The notes under the pieces: model-generated | The model's input: only the letters and a program-made list of their open reading frames with translations | Databases searched by the model: none | Told to the model about the DNA's origin: nothing | Position numbers and translations under genes: made by a program | Shown: positions 45,501-57,200 of the stretch, one piece after another | How positions within the stretch are numbered: position 1 is the first letter of the stretch | Layout: every line of letters starts with the position of its first letter | DNA from: Ectocarpus siliculosus | Lineage: Eukaryota > Sar > Phaeophyceae > Ectocarpales > Ectocarpaceae | NCBI GenBank assembly: GCA_000310025.1 | Contig: FN649740.1 | Location: 388,542-452,541 of the forward strand | Length of the DNA: 64,000 nt | Direction: 5' to 3'

Positions 45501-46518
45501 CGGGCTTTAGACCAGCGGCGGTGGAGCTCCTCGCTGCCACCCCCGCCTCTTCTTCCACTGTGCGTGCCTGTACTCCGTCCAGCATACTTTGCGGACTCAT
45601 CAATTGGTAAACTCAAGACTGCTGTGTTAACACGCGTGGATGCTTCCGACTGGCCTGAGGCATGGCCTTCTTTGTTGACTCTATCTACCTTCTCGGCCAT
45701 GCTGGGCAGGAACAATTTTGTATGGTACTCCAGAGGGCTTTGTTCGATCCCGCCTACGGACGATCTTCTTGCCGAATATCTACTGTCTCAACGAGCATTT
45801 TCACCGCACCATGTTCAACAGGACACGTCTGCCTCCCGCGTACGTATGTACCGTTCCGCGCGTCTTTCCTCAAGTTGAGATTTTTTTCCAAGTACGCGCC
45901 GATGGGGCCGGACACTCAAGGCGTTCGCCTCGACGAAGAGAAATACGCCAGCTTTCTGCCACGAGTCTTCGAGTCCAAGAAGATCAGGGTGAGCAGCGAT
46001 ACAGCGTTAGGATTTTGTGCAACTGCCACTCCGTATTTTCAGCAGTTTGGAAACCAACAGGGAATAAGTGTGTACAAGTTTAGCGCGAGCGATACTGCAC
46101 GTACCACCCCATGGTTAAGGAACTCTCACTCTGCGCAACCGTCGCTCCGTATTTTCCCAACCGGGAATATAATCTGCACAGGTTTTAGTGTGGGGCAGGG
46201 TCCGAGTTGTCATGTTTCGTGACAATTAACCCTTGTTGACTACAACCGGTTTCTTGGGTGGTGTTATTGTCCTCTGCCTTGGCATACAGTACGACAACGC
46301 TGCTGTGCTTGGCACATTGATGGAAGTCTGCGTGTTTTGCCCTTCCTCCCTTGAGCTGCTGCTGTGCTGTGCGTTGTCCGTGCCTGCCTGTCTGTCTCTC
46401 AATCAAGGTCTTCGTGCGGAATACCGCCAAGGTGGATGCGGCGAGAAAGGCTCTGGAGCTGTTCTGCCACGAGCACGGTTGCAGCAGTCCTTCGCCCCTC
46501 TTGTCCCAGGACGGTTAG
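42524..46518 (+). CDS. SAMHD1-like HD-domain dNTP triphosphohydrolase
   Basis: Hydrolyses dNTPs to deoxynucleoside and triphosphate in SAMHD1 relatives, lowering the dNTP pool. Exons: 42524-42629, 43056-43207, 43702-44922, 45255-45332, 45875-45988, 46408-46518; phases all fit and give about 593 aa. HD-domain residues of the family are present: R131 and H134 (CTHTRFEHSVG), H173-D174 (LLHDLGHGPFSH), D274-K275 and Y278 (LDVDKLDYF), equivalent to human R164/H167, H206-D207, D311-K312 and Y315. The C-terminal lobe also aligns (IIVEFMRIHWGLKDANPVNR; then FFSKYAPMGPD; then KKIRVFVRNTAK). The first ~86 residues are Pro/Gly/Ser-rich and basic (KRDRDESNGYGGKRGR, a possible nuclear signal), and there is no SAM domain. 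An acidic low-complexity loop (GESDTEIDEEEGG) precedes the C-terminal lobe. The intron after exon 3 starts GCAAGT. An 8-G run at 44819-44826 lies inside coding sequence and should be checked for sequencing error. Confidence 0.93.
44923..45254 (+). other. GC-AG intron in the SAMHD1-like gene
   Basis: The donor ACTGAG|GCAAGTAG matches the strict consensus of GC donors, and the acceptor is GCTGCTACAG|GTGTTG. The phase-0 join continues into EEEDIIVEFMRIHWG, which aligns with the SAMHD1 C-lobe. Confidence 0.75.
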
Positions 46519-49500
46519 AGCTGGCGTTCTGGTGATGAAGGAACAGTTTTGGCGAGAGCTAAGATATCGTAGACCAAAGTCTCTCTAAGCGTCTAGATCT
46601 CGGAACAGCAATGAAGGCCAGCGGCATGGTGCCATCGAGGATCTCTTGCCCACGAGCGGGGCGGGGCGGCGTACCCCTCTTGAAGGGCGACGTGAGGTTC
46701 TTTCGGTTTGGTCGGTTGCTGTCAAACAACAAAGCTTGCGGGTTAGTGCTTGTTGAGGTTGTTTTGGGGGCACGGAAAGACTAGCAGGAGGCAGCACGAC
46801 CTTCAAGAAGTAGCTATGTAAATGGCTGCTTGAGCAAGCAGAGGCAGAAACTTGAAAACACGAAAAACGAACCATGCTCCAGATCGATCGTTGGTCTGGC
46901 ACGAAACGGCTGCTAGTGAGCATGCTCGATTGATGCTGTGCCAAAATAGAACAAGCGATGTTTGTAGCTGTCGGAGAGAGAGCCCACGGCGTGCAGATTG
47001 ACTTGTTATACATATTTGCGCAGTATTATGGCACAAATGCATCGTTTTTTTGTTCTTCTCACTATAGCTGGACACTTTTGGGCCAGGGCGACTGGTGGTG
47101 CAGTTTGTCGTCTCTGTGTGAGAACGCACCATCCGTGGCATGTACTTTTACGTCAACGTGTAGGCGTCTGATTCTACATCGTTGTTGCCGATATTACTAC
47201 TACTGTGGCTTGTTTATGGGCGAGCGGGAGAACCAATTGCCCGTGCATGACTCGGTTGATGATGCTTTGTTGCCCGGTCCTCGTCACGAGGCCCTCATTA
47301 AAGCGAAACCATCGCCCACCCGCTGTACAAAAGAATACGTCGGCAAGGAAGTACCGTACGTAGGTTGTTTTGTTCTTGAGCTTGATGGTTAGGGTTGTCC
47401 ACCGAACCTGTTGATGTGGAGGTTGGTATGTTGTGAACGGGTTGGTTGTTCCCCCTTGTTTGCACGTGTACTTGTACGTCGTCCCACTCAATTTTTTGGT
47501 ATGTACCGTCGTTTTTGTGGCACGCTTATTCCTCTTCCCTTTTATGCCGTCTGTGTGAGAGTGTATGTACAAGTTTTGCACGTAGTTTTGTACTGTAACT
47601 CGCGGACATCCTGTCATGGGTGGGTGTTGTCGTGCACCGACCAAACAAGACTTGCAGCTGCGAGGGTGTCGTTCCTCTCTTCATTTGGCAGGCAAGCCGT
47701 TGTGTTCGGTGAAGTTGCTGTCGTCATTTGTGTTGTTTTATGCTTTGGTGACGTGCGTCCCTTTTCAGGGTTCGTTAGCTTTTGTACTTTATTTTATTTC
47801 TCGGGGGGGGGGGCACCGTGAAGTTCAATTGCGCAAGACGCAAGATGTTTTGCCATACATACCAGCATTGTGTAGTGCGCCGACTAGCTTAGGGTGTGGC
47901 TGGGCTCCATGCGTTGTTGTATGCATAGGCGTGTCCAACTGCGCAGACAAAGATGAGGACCATTGGGGAGCCATAGAACCAACGAGAGACATGCACACGA
48001 TGATTCGGCTCGATCTAGTAGCTGATGAAAACGATTAGTTCGTGTGCGTGTGGTGCCTTAGTTTTCATCCCGTCTATTTTGGGCGTCAGCCGAAGTCTCG
48101 GCAGGAGGGGTGGAGGGATAGGAATCTTTGTGTGTGGCCACGGATTGGAGATATTGTGGGTCCTATCCGGCAGAATGCTGTGAGCTGTGAGTGCTGATTG
48201 AAAGCGACGAACAAAAAAAAAAAGATCTCAAGTCTACCCCTTTCGTTTTTTTTGTTTACGCTCTATAATAGTCGGGGTGGCTGAAACGCCGCGAGGAACG
48301 AACGACTGGATCCTTCTTGCTCATCGGTGTTTCGTAAATATTTCCTTATGGCAAGCGCAGCAGAAGGAAGAGGGTGGAGGGGAGTACGCAAAATCGGTGT
48401 GACCCGGACTGATGGTATTTCCTATGCATACACACAAATCGAAGGCTTGGCTGACGTCGAGAGAACAAGATGGGATGGCAACAACCACCGGTAACCAAGG
48501 TGTCCAAGCGTTTGGCCGTTCGTCCACTTGGTGGGCACGATTTACGAAATTCGGACAAAAAAAAAAATCCAGTTCTTGCGGCTCCGTCGGGGGATGGATT
48601 CGAACTTACGTCCGAACAACAGGCGAAAACCAAATCGGGTTATGGTTGCCAGTTGTTGTCTTCACAAAAAAAAACGTTACCGGTCTCAACTAGCGTGTGG
48701 TAATTCGCTTTGGTGTGCCTCGGAAAGATCGGGGTGAACGCGAAGTTAATTATAAGGCTGACACCGCGCCACCTTAACTCTTGTTGAACGACGACAAGCA
48801 GGGGTAACGGAACCACAGGCCACGGGGGACAACACCTTAATTTATCATCTCATTTGTAGTCTAGACCTTAAGCTCGCGCCCGCAGCACGTCGAAAAACTC
48901 CAAAATCTAGCACAAGAACGTGAGTGAGGCCGGCTAAGAACCCCTAAACTGAAAGCTGCTTCTTACTATATAGCAGCCGTCGACAGCACAACCCTATATA
49001 GGCACTTAGAACCTAGGCCACAACCTCAAGTGCGGGCGGCTACTGAAGACCTTCACAAACGTTGGACGTCGGCAAGCATTGCCATCGCCACTAGCGTGGA
49101 ACCCGAAAAAGGATACCTAACCTACCGGATACCACAAAAAATCATGTATGAGAACTACTTATTCGTAGGAGATGAGCGAGCTAGCTAGTCGACCCAAATG
49201 ACGGAATCAATCGTGTCGTCGTTGGTTGCGTTGGGTAATTTCGCGGCAAAGTCAGCAACCCACTTCAACACAAGGATGGGCATCCGTATACTGTACCACA
49301 GGCAAGCATGCACAAACTCGAGTCAAACTTATTGTGGCTCCCAAAGCGTTAGTGGGTAGCCTGTTCAGTCTGACACGACAGGACACACCTCCAGGTTCTA
49401 CTGTACTGTACCTAGCCGCGGGCTTGCACGTGCCTGCTGCTGTCTACACGCACAGCAGTGCTGGTGGTATCCACGCCACCTCGACAAAACTTCCCCCTCC

Positions 49501-51298
49501 GCTGCCTGCTTGCCTCCCTCCCTCCGCCCCCTCCTCCTTCCCGTGATGCAGAAAGCAAACACCATGTCACAAATATGCCACAAACAACCGGGCCAGCGGG
49601 GAGAACGGCCGCACACTCCGCTTAGTTAGCTAGATTTTTCTTTTTGAGAGAATAGTTTAATATTTTCGTGACGACGCCCGAGCATCTGAAAAAGAACGCT
49701 CAAGTCGCCAAGCGGCCAAAGCTATTATACACTCAGAGAAATAGAAATACCAAAAAGAACAAAAACAGCAAGAACGCCATGTAGACAGAAAACAGATAAA
49801 TTACATAGGGTATATCGTATACTGCATATCAATACAAGTCTTCCGACTTGGACCGAAATCAAGGCGATATAATCGTGGTGGCCCGGTGGTGCCGACACAT
49901 ACCAATACGAGTGGTCACTCCAAGCCGTGTGCCCCCCTCCAAATACCACAACAAACTTCGCGTTTGATGGCGCCGAACAGACCTCGTGGAGGCAACGTCG
50001 ACCGCAACTAATACACAAAAAACGGTGATTGCGTGATGGATGGATACCTGTGGCAACTCGCAACACCGACCTGCCACCGCTGTCTGCGCCCGAACAAACA
50101 CGACTGACTGCCACCAACAGGGTACAGCGATCTGTGTACCGTCCGTGTGCCGTTACCATCTACATACGTGCTAGTCGCGATCTGCACGCTTAACCATGGG
50201 CAATGTGGGGAAGCACATCCACGCCACCTCTCCAAGGCGATCACGCCTCTGCTCCTGTTTCTTCCCTCCCCCCCCCAAGAAAGAGGCATAAGCTTTCATT
50301 GATTCAAAATACACCTTTCCAAAAAAAGGTTGGTTGTCGTAGCTAAAGCGCCTTGCATTTGCGTTCGGCCTCCGCAAGATGCTTGCACGCACAAGAAGAA
50401 GAAATGACCAACGCACCTTTCTTTCCAAAAAAACGGTGTTTGTTTACCAGCTCAAGAGCCTAGCATGTTCATGCACCTTCCCGGCGATGTTCGTCGCTGA
50501 TACCCCCGCACACAAAAAAAAAAATCGAAAGTACCCACAGGAACGGGCGCAGTTGATTCATGCAGGCCACGCACCGTTCCGATGAGAGCAGCCAACTGCT
50601 GCCGCTTGCATTGCAACACCTTTAAACGTGTGGTAGCGCCTACAAGTAGACACGTTCACGACGAAATGGTGGGAGGAGGCGGGAGGGGCTACTAGGGGAT
50701 GCAATCCGATATACACACCCAGGTTCCCCCTCTTGCTGCCATCACACACACCCGCCAAAATTAGACTAGACTAGACTTGACAAAACCGAAACGGCAAAGC
50801 TCAACCCCCAGCATGTGGTACGAAAATCAAGTAGGCTCTGGCCGCGAAAGCTCTTCAATCTCTCCTCGCGTGGTCCCGTTCCGTCGTCAAACACGCTTAC
50901 ATGTACCTTTCGTGAGATATTGTAGCGGCGCTATCGCTTCTCCTCCACTTTCCGCGCATCGACATACTGCTGTACCACAAAAAAAAACTTTCCTTTCTTG
51001 GATTAAAAAACTAAACAAGGACTGCTACATTTTCTACAGAGGCCCAGATCGATGCCCCTACCGTACTGTAATACCCCACATCTGCCTACATGACACATCA
51101 TCGAGTAGTTTACGGCCGGCGGAACGACCGACACTATCCCACAAGCAGGCAAAACGCTTATCACCAATAATAAAACACACACAAACACACACACACAAAA
51201 GAGATCATGGAAGCCGTGTAGTTACCTGACTCAAACGGCAGGACACCGGACTACAAGGGCTGGCCGGCCCAATACTTGAACAATCGCGTGCCCGTCGG
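46519..51298. other. Convergent intergenic region
   Basis: No supported gene over 4.8 kb. Openings at 46585-47013 (-), 46958-47392 (+) and 47411-47821 (+) lack domains and splice-bounded coding character. The stretch from about 48.8 to 49.7 kb is rich in stops on both strands. One repeat copy lies at 48097-48213. Confidence 0.5.
48097..48213 (+). repeat. Dispersed repeat family A, partial copy
   Basis: Matches the right two-thirds of the 34.6 kb copy: GGCAGGAGGGGTGGAGGGA, GTGTGGCCACGG, TTGGAGATA, then GCTGATTGAAAGCGACGAAC and an A run. Confidence 0.7.
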
Positions 51299-54200
51299 TC
51301 ACCACTCCCCTTTGATCTTCGACAGCGCGCGCTTGACGCTGTCCCGGTGAGTGTAGCTTTCGCACTCAAGGTCTAGGGTCTTGCCGGACCTCTGATGGAG
51401 GACCAAGTAATTGCCGCTGCCGTTTACTTGCCCCGGCCTTTGGCCAAGGGAGGGGAGCAACAATGGTGTAGGGACGGGGTAGGGGGGTAGGGGAACAGAT
51501 GAACGCTAAGGGGGCACAGTGGTGTAGGGATGGGGGATGGGGGGGGGGGTAGGGGCACAGGTAAACACTACCACTGGCGTTGTGGCATTAACAAACAGCT
51601 TTTCGCTTCATTATATAGGACACAATGTATGTGGTTGCTTCTGTCGTTAATGGCCTCCTCTTGGCCAAAGAACGGGTACAAGCTATTCACGCGCAGCAAC
51701 CAGCGCTCGTTGTCTCATCTCGGATACGCGATTGTACCATCTTGTTTGGCCTTGAGTCTTAATGACGAGGGTTTCCATTTACGCATATCCCGGACATGAT
51801 TGCCGGTTCGTCCCCTGCCGCCCGTCTCACTCACGGTTTGCGTCTCACTGTCCAGATTGCAGTGTTTAAGTGCAATCTATCTATTTATCAATGTAGCGGT
51901 GTGGGACCAGAAGGGGTACGACGTGGTCGTTGGCCCATGGTCATTTTGTCGCTGCTTGTGCACCTTTGTTATGTCTGCGGTACAAGGTACAAGGTTCAAG
52001 GTACAAGCGAGTCGCCGAGAAACAACATGCTCTTCCAAATTCCAGGTCCTGACAAAACCCGCGTGGTCTTCCCAATCCAACTTTCGACGCTATAATACCA
52101 TATCTTACTTCAACACAACGCTTCACGAGACGAGACTAGACTAGACTATAGAGATGGACTTGCTTGTTATGCTAAGCCAGAAAAACAAAAACAAAAACAG
52201 TAACAGTAACATACCTCGTTCGGGTGGCGACGCCATCTCCCTTGGCAGCCTCTCCGGTGCGCCTGAGTGTCCTGCTCGTGATTCCTTTAGTGATCTGGGG
52301 GGGAAGGCGGAGGGGGAGGAGCACAATCAACATGTTGCACACAAGGATGTGGTCATCGCTTGCCAGTCGGCTGCGATGTGCCCTGAGAACGACGCGCGGT
52401 GCTTACAAACCTCTACATCCAGGATAACTAACCCCTTTGCACCTTTTGTGACATCGAGCTTGGGTCCACCCACACCCCGCCATCTTCGCGCCCTATCTGT
52501 ACAACACCACACAGGTACAAGAGTGGTACAGCAGTACAGGACGTATGCATACCTTCAGAACGTCGGAGGCGATGTTCACGCTCTGCTCCTTGCGCATCAT
52601 CCCCAACCCATCCCACGACAAGACGCCTCGGTTTGAGCAGGTGAACTCGATCGGCCGTTTCTACAAGGCCACACGTATTTTTCGCACACAACAGCGCAAG
52701 CGAGCACGCACGTGCAACGAACAGAGGGAAACATGGGGATGCCGCATCAGGAAAGGAACGTAAGACGGGTCCATTCGCCTATGTCCGCAAGATCAACTGG
52801 TTCGGAATCATCATGGTGGAGGGCTGATACTTCGTGTCCCAGTGCTGCTCATTAGCCCTATTTCCTGGTATCTCAAGTAAACCTGTCCAAACCAACTGGT
52901 CCTAACGGTTCTATTTAATCGGTGTACTCAGTATCGCCATTTTTAATTTTGGAAACAGCAACCCAAGCCCCCCCCCCCCCCCGAGATGAAGTAGCATACA
53001 AGAGAGAGGAAATGAGAGGTGTAGGATGGAGCTTGTTCTCCGACGCCTGTCTGTTTGTCTTCTGTCTGTCTGTTTGTCTATCTGTCTGTCTGTCTGTCTC
53101 GTTTTGGACTACTGTCTAGTCCCTCACCGTTTTCCTTCGGAAAGACGTTCCGACGGTGTGTTTCACCATCGTCATGCCGCCCCTGAGCTCCCTTATCGTG
53201 ACCTTGTAGTCCTCCAGAAGCAGCTGCGCCGGTCAAGGAGCAAGAACAGTAACAACGTCAACAGCGGCAGCGTCAACGATGAACGACGGCAACGACAGTC
53301 CAAAAACAAGTGTTTGGGTTGTGCAGAGTAATAGTAATGGCCTGCCGAAACCTTATAGGTGTGGTCCAACCAAGGGGGAAAGTCTGGCTCTCGCTCGATC
53401 GCAACGTGTGGTGTATGGGAGCAAGACACACATGGAACCGTCAGCTACTATCGCGAAGAAATGTTATCTGCGTGTTGCCATTAATCCGTTAATCGATTAG
53501 TTGATTGATACATCAGCACTGTTAACCCGATAACCCAACGACAAGAGAAACCGGACGGCACAGCACGCAACACTCCAAAGAAAAAGAAGACGATAGAAAC
53601 CGCACGACACGACAGGACACGACACGCAGCCAGGCAGTCGCCACAAGGCGAGAGAAGTGTCGACAGCGGAGGAGACAGATCGCCGTCACTGCAGGGCCTC
53701 GCTACAATAGCCTCCCCCGTACCTTCTCGAACTGCTGGCGAGCGACCCGTCGCCGGTAGCACGACTGAACCACCGCCGTCTGCTTCCTGCGGACCATGAA
53801 GGCCTTCCGGGCCGCGTGCTTACGCCAGGCCGTCTGCTCCCACGCAAGCGACACACAAACAGACAGACAGACACAGGCGCGTAAGGTCAAGGATGAAGAA
53901 GGGGATGCCTACGCCCTCGATGGTTCATCAGTAGACCGTGAACTACGGCCGCGCCTCTTGTTACAACTACACATTTTACATGGCATGTTCATGTGGTGAC
54001 AAATGGCGCGTAGCGCTATAGCACTGGCCCGTGTCAGGGACAAACATCTCGGTTTGTTGTGCCTGTTGTATCACTATCCTACAGCACGACTAAAATAACC
54101 AACATCAACAATCGTACGTGTGTGATGCTCACCTGGATCACGACTGCCGCCCGGTAGCCACGCGACGCTGCGAGCATCTTCGCGCCGAGCGCCTTCGATC

Positions 54201-57200
54201 TCTTGAGCGTCCGCCGGGGCACCATGCTGCGGCCCTTGTACCCTCTGTAGTTCCTCTGTACGGTTGCGGTTGGACAGCAGATGGAGGTCCACATAGCAGT
54301 GGAGGGACAAGGGGCGTGTTCGATTGTTGCTAAGGTGAAGGCTGCGCGATGAGCTCGGGGACGCACCCCCGCCACTAAAGTGGATTGATGTTGCTGCAAA
54401 ACCAACCTGCCGACTTAGTCGTGACGACTTGGTCATATCGACTTGGTCTTAAAAACGAGACGACAGCATAGACATGCCTATTGCCTATCACATACAAGTA
54501 CTGCATCAAAAAGGGGGACTAGAATACAAGCAAGTACCTTACAACGAAAAAAATCCAGTGGTGAACTTTCAGCCTTGCCCCGTCTCTAAGAAACCTAGCG
54601 ACATCCAGACAGCAGGGACAACAGTCATTTCTAGAAAAAACTAAACCGAAACGAAGTGCAAGATCTTTGAGACCAACAGCAGTAAGGCTAGCACTAAGAC
54701 TGGGCAAAGAGAGAATGACATCTTCCAGACGTCTTAAGAGCAAGGCCAGTGCCTATGCCGGGTTGACTCTACCGTACCGTACCGTACCGTACCGTACCGT
54801 ACCGTACTCGTTGCCTTACCTGTATTCGGAGGGCGTAGTATCGAAGGGGGCGTCCTTTCGCAGCGATTTTCAGACGCTTGTAGCTGACCCTCTGCTTGTT
54901 TCCCTTGAACACGGCCTGAGCACGTTCGATGCTGGAACGAGAAAAAAAAAAACGAGATAGAGAAAGGCAGCAACCGACAGCGCCATGGCAACAATGATCA
55001 GCACGTGCGCCATGGCAACACGGAGAAACAACGCAGCGCGATGACAAGAGGGCGATAGCCACCCGTCAGACGGTCCCAAACGTTAAACCAACCTCTGCTG
55101 TACCACGGAGCCCTTTATCGTGTTCTATAACACCCTACATTGCCTGCTGCTGTCTTGTCGAAGGTGGTTCATGTGCGGGCTCACGTGTGGGTACGCTGGG
55201 CACGCTTTTTCTGGCCTACGTTGCTATCGAAGGTTCTGCATGAGCTTGTTCTAGCCCCCCCTAAATTGTTGTCGCAGGTGGTTAGGAGCAGGAGTTCCTT
55301 GCTATCTACCATATGCTACCTACGATATGCTATCTACGATATCTCCGCTTACCCTCCGAGTATCCGGTAGTACCGCTGTCGAGCCAGGAATCCTCTCGCC
55401 ACCGCCGCCACCCTCCCGATGACCGCCTGAAACCTGATGTAACGCGACCGACGCACGAAACCCCTTGCCTTGGACTGGATGATCACCGCCACGGCGAACA
55501 GCGCGGGCTGTCGCTGGTCCTCCAGGTCAAAGAGCGTGTGCGGCTGCTTGATGAAGATCTTGGTCTTCCCCATCTGTGAGACGGGGTGGCAAGACGAGTA
55601 GGTACATATCATAGTTGTCGGACGGTAGGCCTCGCCTGGCGAGAGGTACTGTAGTACTGTAGGGAGGGAGCAGTTGTTTGCAGGGACAAGCTTGGACAGC
55701 ACCAAGGCGAGAGGTAGGGAGGGAGCACGCCTGCTGTCTACGGGAACAGGCTTGGGGCAGCACCAAGCGGGACCGCGCCGTGTGTTGTTCGGAGAGAGTT
55801 CGCATCATCATCAACGGTGAGGAGCATCTTACCGCGGGTGTTCGGCATCTATCTCGTGCCTACGTCCCTGCGAACGGGCAACAGCTTCAAAAAGCTTCAG
55901 AACACTATCTGTTTACTGGTGGGTTCACTCCCTCCCACAGACAGCAATGCGCGCCTTGTACGACATATGGGCGGGGGGGGGGGGGGCAACCCTTACAAGC
56001 CGCCAACGGGAGGAATATTGTACAGGAAGGGGAAATACCGGGGTGCTCGTTTGCTTCCAGTAACCTCAACTCCACCCGTACGCACACGAACTGACAGCTG
56101 TCAATAAGTGCCGCATTTTTCCTTTGAAGCCAACTCCCTCCCTCACACTCCAATCACTCTTCAGTGTTCACGATTGGTGTGGAGTGTAAAGAAGTTTTGC
56201 GTTGAGGTCGTGTGTTTGGTCAAGTGGACTAAAAAAATAAGGATCAATCACCAACAACCACCAACTAAACACTAAACACACCAGTGGCAAGACGACAGCA
56301 TGCAACAACCTCCGACGAAACCAGCAACACAGTGTCTGTCTGTCTATCCTATACCTTGATGTCTCCCGAATCGGCGCACAGCCTCGGGACGTTGAGCGTG
56401 ACGGGTTTTCCCCCGGTGCGGTGCGACTCCCACCGCTTCGGACGGCCCTCCTCCAACAGGGCAAAGGTAGCCTGTTTTATACATCGAGACATCACCGCCG
56501 CCGTACGTGCGCACAAACGCGTGTCACGTCGAAAACAAGAATGGAGTAGCTGAATCACGGTGAGTTTTTTCTTTCTGCCGCATGCACCGCTATCTTCGGA
56601 CATCCCATTAGAGCAGACAGTCCATGCGTTAACAAGGCAACGCACGCACACCCTTTCGGGCAAGCAAGAAGCGTTTCAGCATCTCTTGGGGCGATAGTCC
56701 CGCCGAGACTACTAATGTCACAACTCTGCTCGGAAAATATAGCGACCATTGGGGCATTCAACATCGCATCCGAATTGTCCTTGTACATTCGCAAAAAACA
56801 GCGGGTATGGATGGCACGGGTCAGCCGGTCATGCCTACCGTCGTACAATACTGTTGGTCGTGATTTCTCGCACCTGCCGTGCGGATAGCTCCCGCCGTGC
56901 CCACGTCCAACGGTCGACGGGGTCCACCCGCCTTGGCACCTTTCTAATCCTGGTGGACGTCACCATCGCCATTCGCTTCGGTGCACCATCACCATCACCA
57001 TCACCGTCACCATCACGCTGAAAAAACGCACGCAGCGGCCGCAAGAGAAAAACGACGTTTGCAAGATACTTGCGGTATAAAAAAATGGGTGCTAGGGAGT
57101 CAGCCTAGGCAAGATAGTTAGAATACAACAAGCATGCTAATACTTCTGCTGGAGTATACTACACTACCGAATGGGTGATTCGGTTGGCCTTTGGTGGTAG

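Noticed and set aside
48560-48660. Another tRNA or SINE (B-box-like GTTCGAATCC on the minus strand near 48600).
   Set aside because: No A box at the right distance.
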